Assembly (NCBI RefSeq): GCF_017254835.1
Contig: NZ_JAFKCW010000001.1
Span: 806,001-870,000 of the forward strand
Direction of reading: 5' to 3'
Length of the DNA stretch: 64,000 nt
Source: Algoriphagus aestuariicola
GTDB lineage: Bacteria > Bacteroidota > Bacteroidia > Cytophagales > Cyclobacteriaceae
Below, piece by piece: positions 61,180-64,000 of this stretch. Position 1 is the first letter of the stretch; every line of letters begins with the position of its first letter. The notes beneath the pieces are model-generated. The model did no database searches, had not been told where the DNA came from, and saw only the letters and a list, made by a program, of their open reading frames with translations. A program made the position numbers and the translations under genes.

Positions 61180-62015
61180 GAAAAATCTTTCTGATTATTG
61201 CATTTATTACTGCAATCATATCCAATGTTCCGGGGCAAGGCATAGGCAGCCCCGGAACTATTAAAGACGATGGCAGATTTACAGCTTCCACGAAGCAACT
61301 CAACCAATTTTTTAGACGATTCAACGGCGAGGAATCTGTGGACGGAACGGTCCGCTATTACCCGGGAGATTCCCTCTACAGAAATATCCCCCTACGCAAG
61401 GGCTTTCTGAACATCCTGTTTGACAACCAGACTTCTTCTTTATCCCCTGATCTGAAGAATCAGTTCATCCAAACCACGCTCTCAGAAGTATATCCCCACT
61501 ACCTGAATTTCCACAGAGAGGGCTGGTACGCAGAGGTAGAGACTATTTTTGTTTTCAAAGGGAAAAGGGAAAAGGCCACTTTGATCATGAAGATCCAATC
61601 CGAGGGATTGGGATACGAGTGGGTAATAGACCAGGTCATCTTTGAACCGTTCAAAAACCTCTTTAATAAACCCGTGGGGGAACAAAAGGATTTTCTCCAT
61701 CCCCTAAGTCATGAACTCGGATTCATGAACCTCAGGCGTGCGTTTCAAGATTCCAATTTGCCCGAATCTTTTACCGCCAATTCCTACAAGCCGGATTATC
61801 TGGCAATCTTCTTGTATGAGATGAAGCAAAATAATCTTCGATTTGAAACCGTCTCGGGATTGAAGTTTCACTTCTTCCAGATTCAAGGCTGGTATTTCGA
61901 GGTCAATCAATTTAACCGTCCCGGCTTCAATACCGGTTGGCTTATCTCCAATTTGGTAAGACTCGGCCCGGGAGACAAGGAGACCATTCTCAAGTACATT
62001 TATGATCAGGAGTAG
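61176..62015 (+). CDS. Uncharacterised secreted protein
   Basis: 279 residues. The N-terminus has a signal peptide (IFLIIAFITAIISNVPGQ). The mature protein has QLNQFFRRFNGEESVDGTVR, VRYYPGDSLYRNIPLRKGFL, LNFHREGWYAEVETIFVFKG, YEWVIDQVIFEPF and LHPLSHELGFMNLRRAFQD, with no known enzyme motif. The aromatic beta-rich segments fit an extracytoplasmic binding or structural protein. It overlaps the genes on both sides (4 and 14 bp), so its product is probably made with theirs and works with them. Confidence 0.7.
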   Translation: MRKIFLIIAFITAIISNVPGQGIGSPGTIKDDGRFTASTKQLNQFFRRFNGEESVDGTVRYYPGDSLYRNIPLRKGFLNILFDNQTSSLSPDLKNQFIQTTLSEVYPHYLNFHREGWYAEVETIFVFKGKREKATLIMKIQSEGLGYEWVIDQVIFEPFKNLFNKPVGEQKDFLHPLSHELGFMNLRRAFQDSNLPESFTANSYKPDYLAIFLYEMKQNNLRFETVSGLKFHFFQIQGWYFEVNQFNRPGFNTGWLISNLVRLGPGDKETILKYIYDQE

Positions 62016-64000
62016 ACATTTACTTTTCTCAGCACTTTACTTTCTGCTTCACCTTTCGCTCAGCGCCCAGACCATCAAGGGCTATAGTAAGGAGCAGGTG
62101 GAAGAATTTTCGGCTAAGGTGGAAGACCAAGTGAGGTTTTTGGAATACCTGCTCAATACGGTCGGCAGTGCTGAAACCTCCGCAAGGGATAAAGACATCA
62201 TCATTCGCGAGAGCTACCTCAAGATCTTCCGTGATGAAAAGGTGCAGGTGGAGGATGACCTTTTGCTTGACCGCAAAGTGGTGACCAACAAAGACGTTAC
62301 CGCCTACATCAAGGACATCGAGTTCTTCTATAAAAACGTCGAGTTCAAGTTTAAGATCCGGGACGTAAAAGCATCCCAGAAGGAAAATGGTGAAGTTTAC
62401 TTTTTGGCATCATTGGATAGAACTATCACAGCAACTTCGGTTTCAGGCGAGAAAATCACGAATACAAAGCCGAGGTTCGTAGAAGTCAATCTACAGGACA
62501 AGTCCCAAGAACTGAAAATAGTCAGTGTCTATACCACCAAAGTGAGTAGGGATGAGGAACTGACGGCATGGTGGGAGGGACTTGATTCCCCATGGAAAAA
62601 TTATTTCCGAGGCAGGTTTGAACTGGCACCGGAGGATTCTATTTCCTTGGACTGGCTATATCGCTTTGTGAGCGTCGACTCTCTGAACATATCGGGGCGA
62701 CGGGAAATATTCGGCCTCCAGGCCCTCTCCGAACTCCGTGACCTAAAGGTGGTAGACATCTCCAACACTGCGATCACAGATTTGGGGCCGATTTCCAACG
62801 TGACTTTCCTCGAAAGCCTTAATCTGACCAATACCCCTACTTCGGACATCCAATTTATCAAATACTCCGACCGGCTGAAGCACCTGGATATCTCAAATAC
62901 CGGAATTGAGGACATTTCCCAGCTTCTCAATCTCAAAAGTCTAGTTTCGTTGAAGGCTGAGAATACCCCAATCATGAGCTTTGCCGTTCTCAACGAGTTT
63001 AAGAATTTGATCGTGCTTGATCTGGGAAGCTCGGGTTTCAATAATCTGGAAAATATCAAAGATCTCAACATGCTGGAAAGTCTAGACTTGAGTGACAACT
63101 ACATGATCAACTTTTCGGCGCTTTCAGGACTTGTTTCCCTGAAGAGTTTAGATCTTTCCAATACAAATGTTCAGGATGTAAGCTCGTTGGAGGGGCTTAG
63201 CAATTTGGAATCGCTGGATATCTCAGGCAGTCAGGTGGCAGATATTTCCCCACTCGAATCCCTTCCAAACCTGAAGAAAATTTCAGCCGATGAAACCCAG
63301 CTCACAGCTGAGGCTGCGGATAGTTTTGTTAGGAAAAAGCCCAGCGTGCTGCTTATACACCATGTCAAGGATTTGGAAAGCTGGTGGGCGGCGCTTTCCC
63401 CAGAGTGGAAAGCAGCGTTGAAAAAGAACAATCCCAGAATCACAAGTGATGACCCTGGCATCGAGACTTTGACGCAGACGGTGACTATGCCAGAGCTGAA
63501 TCTGGACGGTGACAGCATTTCAGATCTAGTTCCGATAACGAGATTTGTAAATCTTGCCAGTCTCGACTTCTCAAACAATCCAGTGGCAGATCTCTTTCCT
63601 TTGAGTGAGGTCAAAACCCTTACTAAGCTTACTGGAAAAAACACCCAAGTGGCGGACCTCTCGGCACTCCGGGAGAACAAAGTTCTCGAGTACATCGATC
63701 TTGAAAATAGCCCTGTAGCAAGCATCACGGATATCGTTGCGTTGCCGAAGCTAGTCTATCTGAATGTCAACGGAGGCGACGTTTCCGTAGAGGAAGTACC
63801 TGGGATATTGGCCCAGATGCCAGACCTCAACCTTGTGTATCGTACCGATGAGCTCAGCGCTTGGTGGGATGGACTAGATCCGATTTGGAAAGATGTGTTC
63901 CGCGAAAAGTTTTCCTTGGGAGAAAGCCCAGAAACTGAACAACTTCATCGTTTGGCCAGCCAACCGGAACTGAAGTTTGAGCGATTGAGTATTCCTGATC
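62002..64000 (+). CDS. Large leucine-rich-repeat secreted protein (3' truncated by window end)
   Basis: The ATG at 62002 lies 14 bp inside the previous gene; the frame stays open through 666 codons to the window end. A signal peptide (LLFSALYFLLHLSLSAQ) is followed by a domain of about 160 residues with GSAETSARDKDIIIRESYLK and TAYIKDIEFFYKNVEFKFKI. Leucine-rich repeats follow (LKVVDISNTAITDLGPISNV, LESLDLSDNYMINFSALSGL). The sequence W-W-x2-L-x3-W-K occurs at Trp190, Trp461 and Trp621, each time ahead of a new LRR block. Proteins of this kind usually bind partners outside the inner membrane. No C-terminal sorting domain can be judged because the end is missing. Confidence 0.82.
   Translation, partial: MIRSRHLLFSALYFLLHLSLSAQTIKGYSKEQVEEFSAKVEDQVRFLEYLLNTVGSAETSARDKDIIIRESYLKIFRDEKVQVEDDLLLDRKVVTNKDVTAYIKDIEFFYKNVEFKFKIRDVKASQKENGEVYFLASLDRTITATSVSGEKITNTKPRFVEVNLQDKSQELKIVSVYTTKVSRDEELTAWWEGLDSPWKNYFRGRFELAPEDSISLDWLYRFVSVDSLNISGRREIFGLQALSELRDLKVVDISNTAITDLGPISNVTFLESLNLTNTPTSDIQFIKYSDRLKHLDISNTGIEDISQLLNLKSLVSLKAENTPIMSFAVLNEFKNLIVLDLGSSGFNNLENIKDLNMLESLDLSDNYMINFSALSGLVSLKSLDLSNTNVQDVSSLEGLSNLESLDISGSQVADISPLESLPNLKKISADETQLTAEAADSFVRKKPSVLLIHHVKDLESWWAALSPEWKAALKKNNPRITSDDPGIETLTQTVTMPELNLDGDSISDLVPITRFVNLASLDFSNNPVADLFPLSEVKTLTKLTGKNTQVADLSALRENKVLEYIDLENSPVASITDIVALPKLVYLNVNGGDVSVEEVPGILAQMPDLNLVYRTDELSAWWDGLDPIWKDVFREKFSLGESPETEQLHRLASQPELKFERLSIPD

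Noticed and set aside
62601-63728. Minus-strand open frames opposite the leucine-rich-repeat gene
   Set aside because: They are serine/arginine-rich shadows of repetitive leucine codons on the plus strand, without signals or motifs.
1-64000. CRISPR arrays, insertion sequences, tRNA or rRNA genes
   Set aside because: No regularly spaced short repeats, transposase motifs, or RNA gene sequences were seen while reading the window.

Overview
The window looks like a chromosomal piece of a Bacteroidota member, most likely Cytophagales (Cyclobacteriaceae/Algoriphagus-like). The evidence is a giant adhesin ending in a gliding-motility/type IX secretion C-terminal domain, TTG-N22-TTACTTTG promoter architecture near 60005-60037, weak Shine-Dalgarno sequences with several TTG starts, and the gene content. 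The taxon is an inference. I see no rRNA, tRNA, CRISPR array or insertion sequence.

About 60 kb is surface-polysaccharide biosynthesis in several transcription blocks. Block A (1-16464) holds the end of a Wza-type export protein, UDP-glucose dehydrogenase, a Wzz-like protein, a Wzx flippase, glycosyltransferases, an AsnB-type amidotransferase, a probable Wzy, a Wzi-family protein and dTDP-rhamnose genes rmlA and rmlD. Between rmlA and rmlD lies a decayed, internally deleted rmlC. Block B (16876 to about 38552) begins again with a TviB-type UDP-HexNAc dehydrogenase, a Wza lipoprotein and a Wzc tyrosine autokinase. After a terminator-like hairpin come an MsbA/PglK-type ABC transporter (no Wzx), a run of glycosyltransferases, an O-antigen ligase/polymerase, acyltransferases, a methyltransferase and an SDR. 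The blocks therefore look like two adjacent polysaccharide systems with separate export parts.

Block C (39935-47602) is a nonulosonic acid (sialic/legionaminic-type) cassette: Gfo/Idh/MocA oxidoreductase, CMP-sugar synthetase, SDR, NeuB, NeuC, another SDR, a CBS-containing PtmE-like nucleotidyltransferase and a LegB-like 4,6-dehydratase. It resembles the Campylobacter GDP-linked legionaminic acid route but contains no LegC-type aminotransferase or LegH-type acetyltransferase. A terminator ends the block. Facing it on the minus strand are a WecA/MraY-family phosphosugar transferase, a WecE-like aminotransferase and a gene for an approximately 2380-residue secreted adhesin with a lectin-like N-terminal region, five copies of a 263-275-residue super-module, a PKD domain and a type IX sorting domain.

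The right end holds a CapD-like SDR with a sugar nucleotidyltransferase, a strong terminator, a 580-bp gene-poor region with hairpins and a promoter, and then a separate four-gene secretory operon (60107 to beyond 64000). That operon encodes a lipoprotein, two uncharacterised secreted proteins and a large leucine-rich-repeat protein cut by the window edge. At least three of the four seem to share a related domain layout, and this operon is the least explained part of the window.
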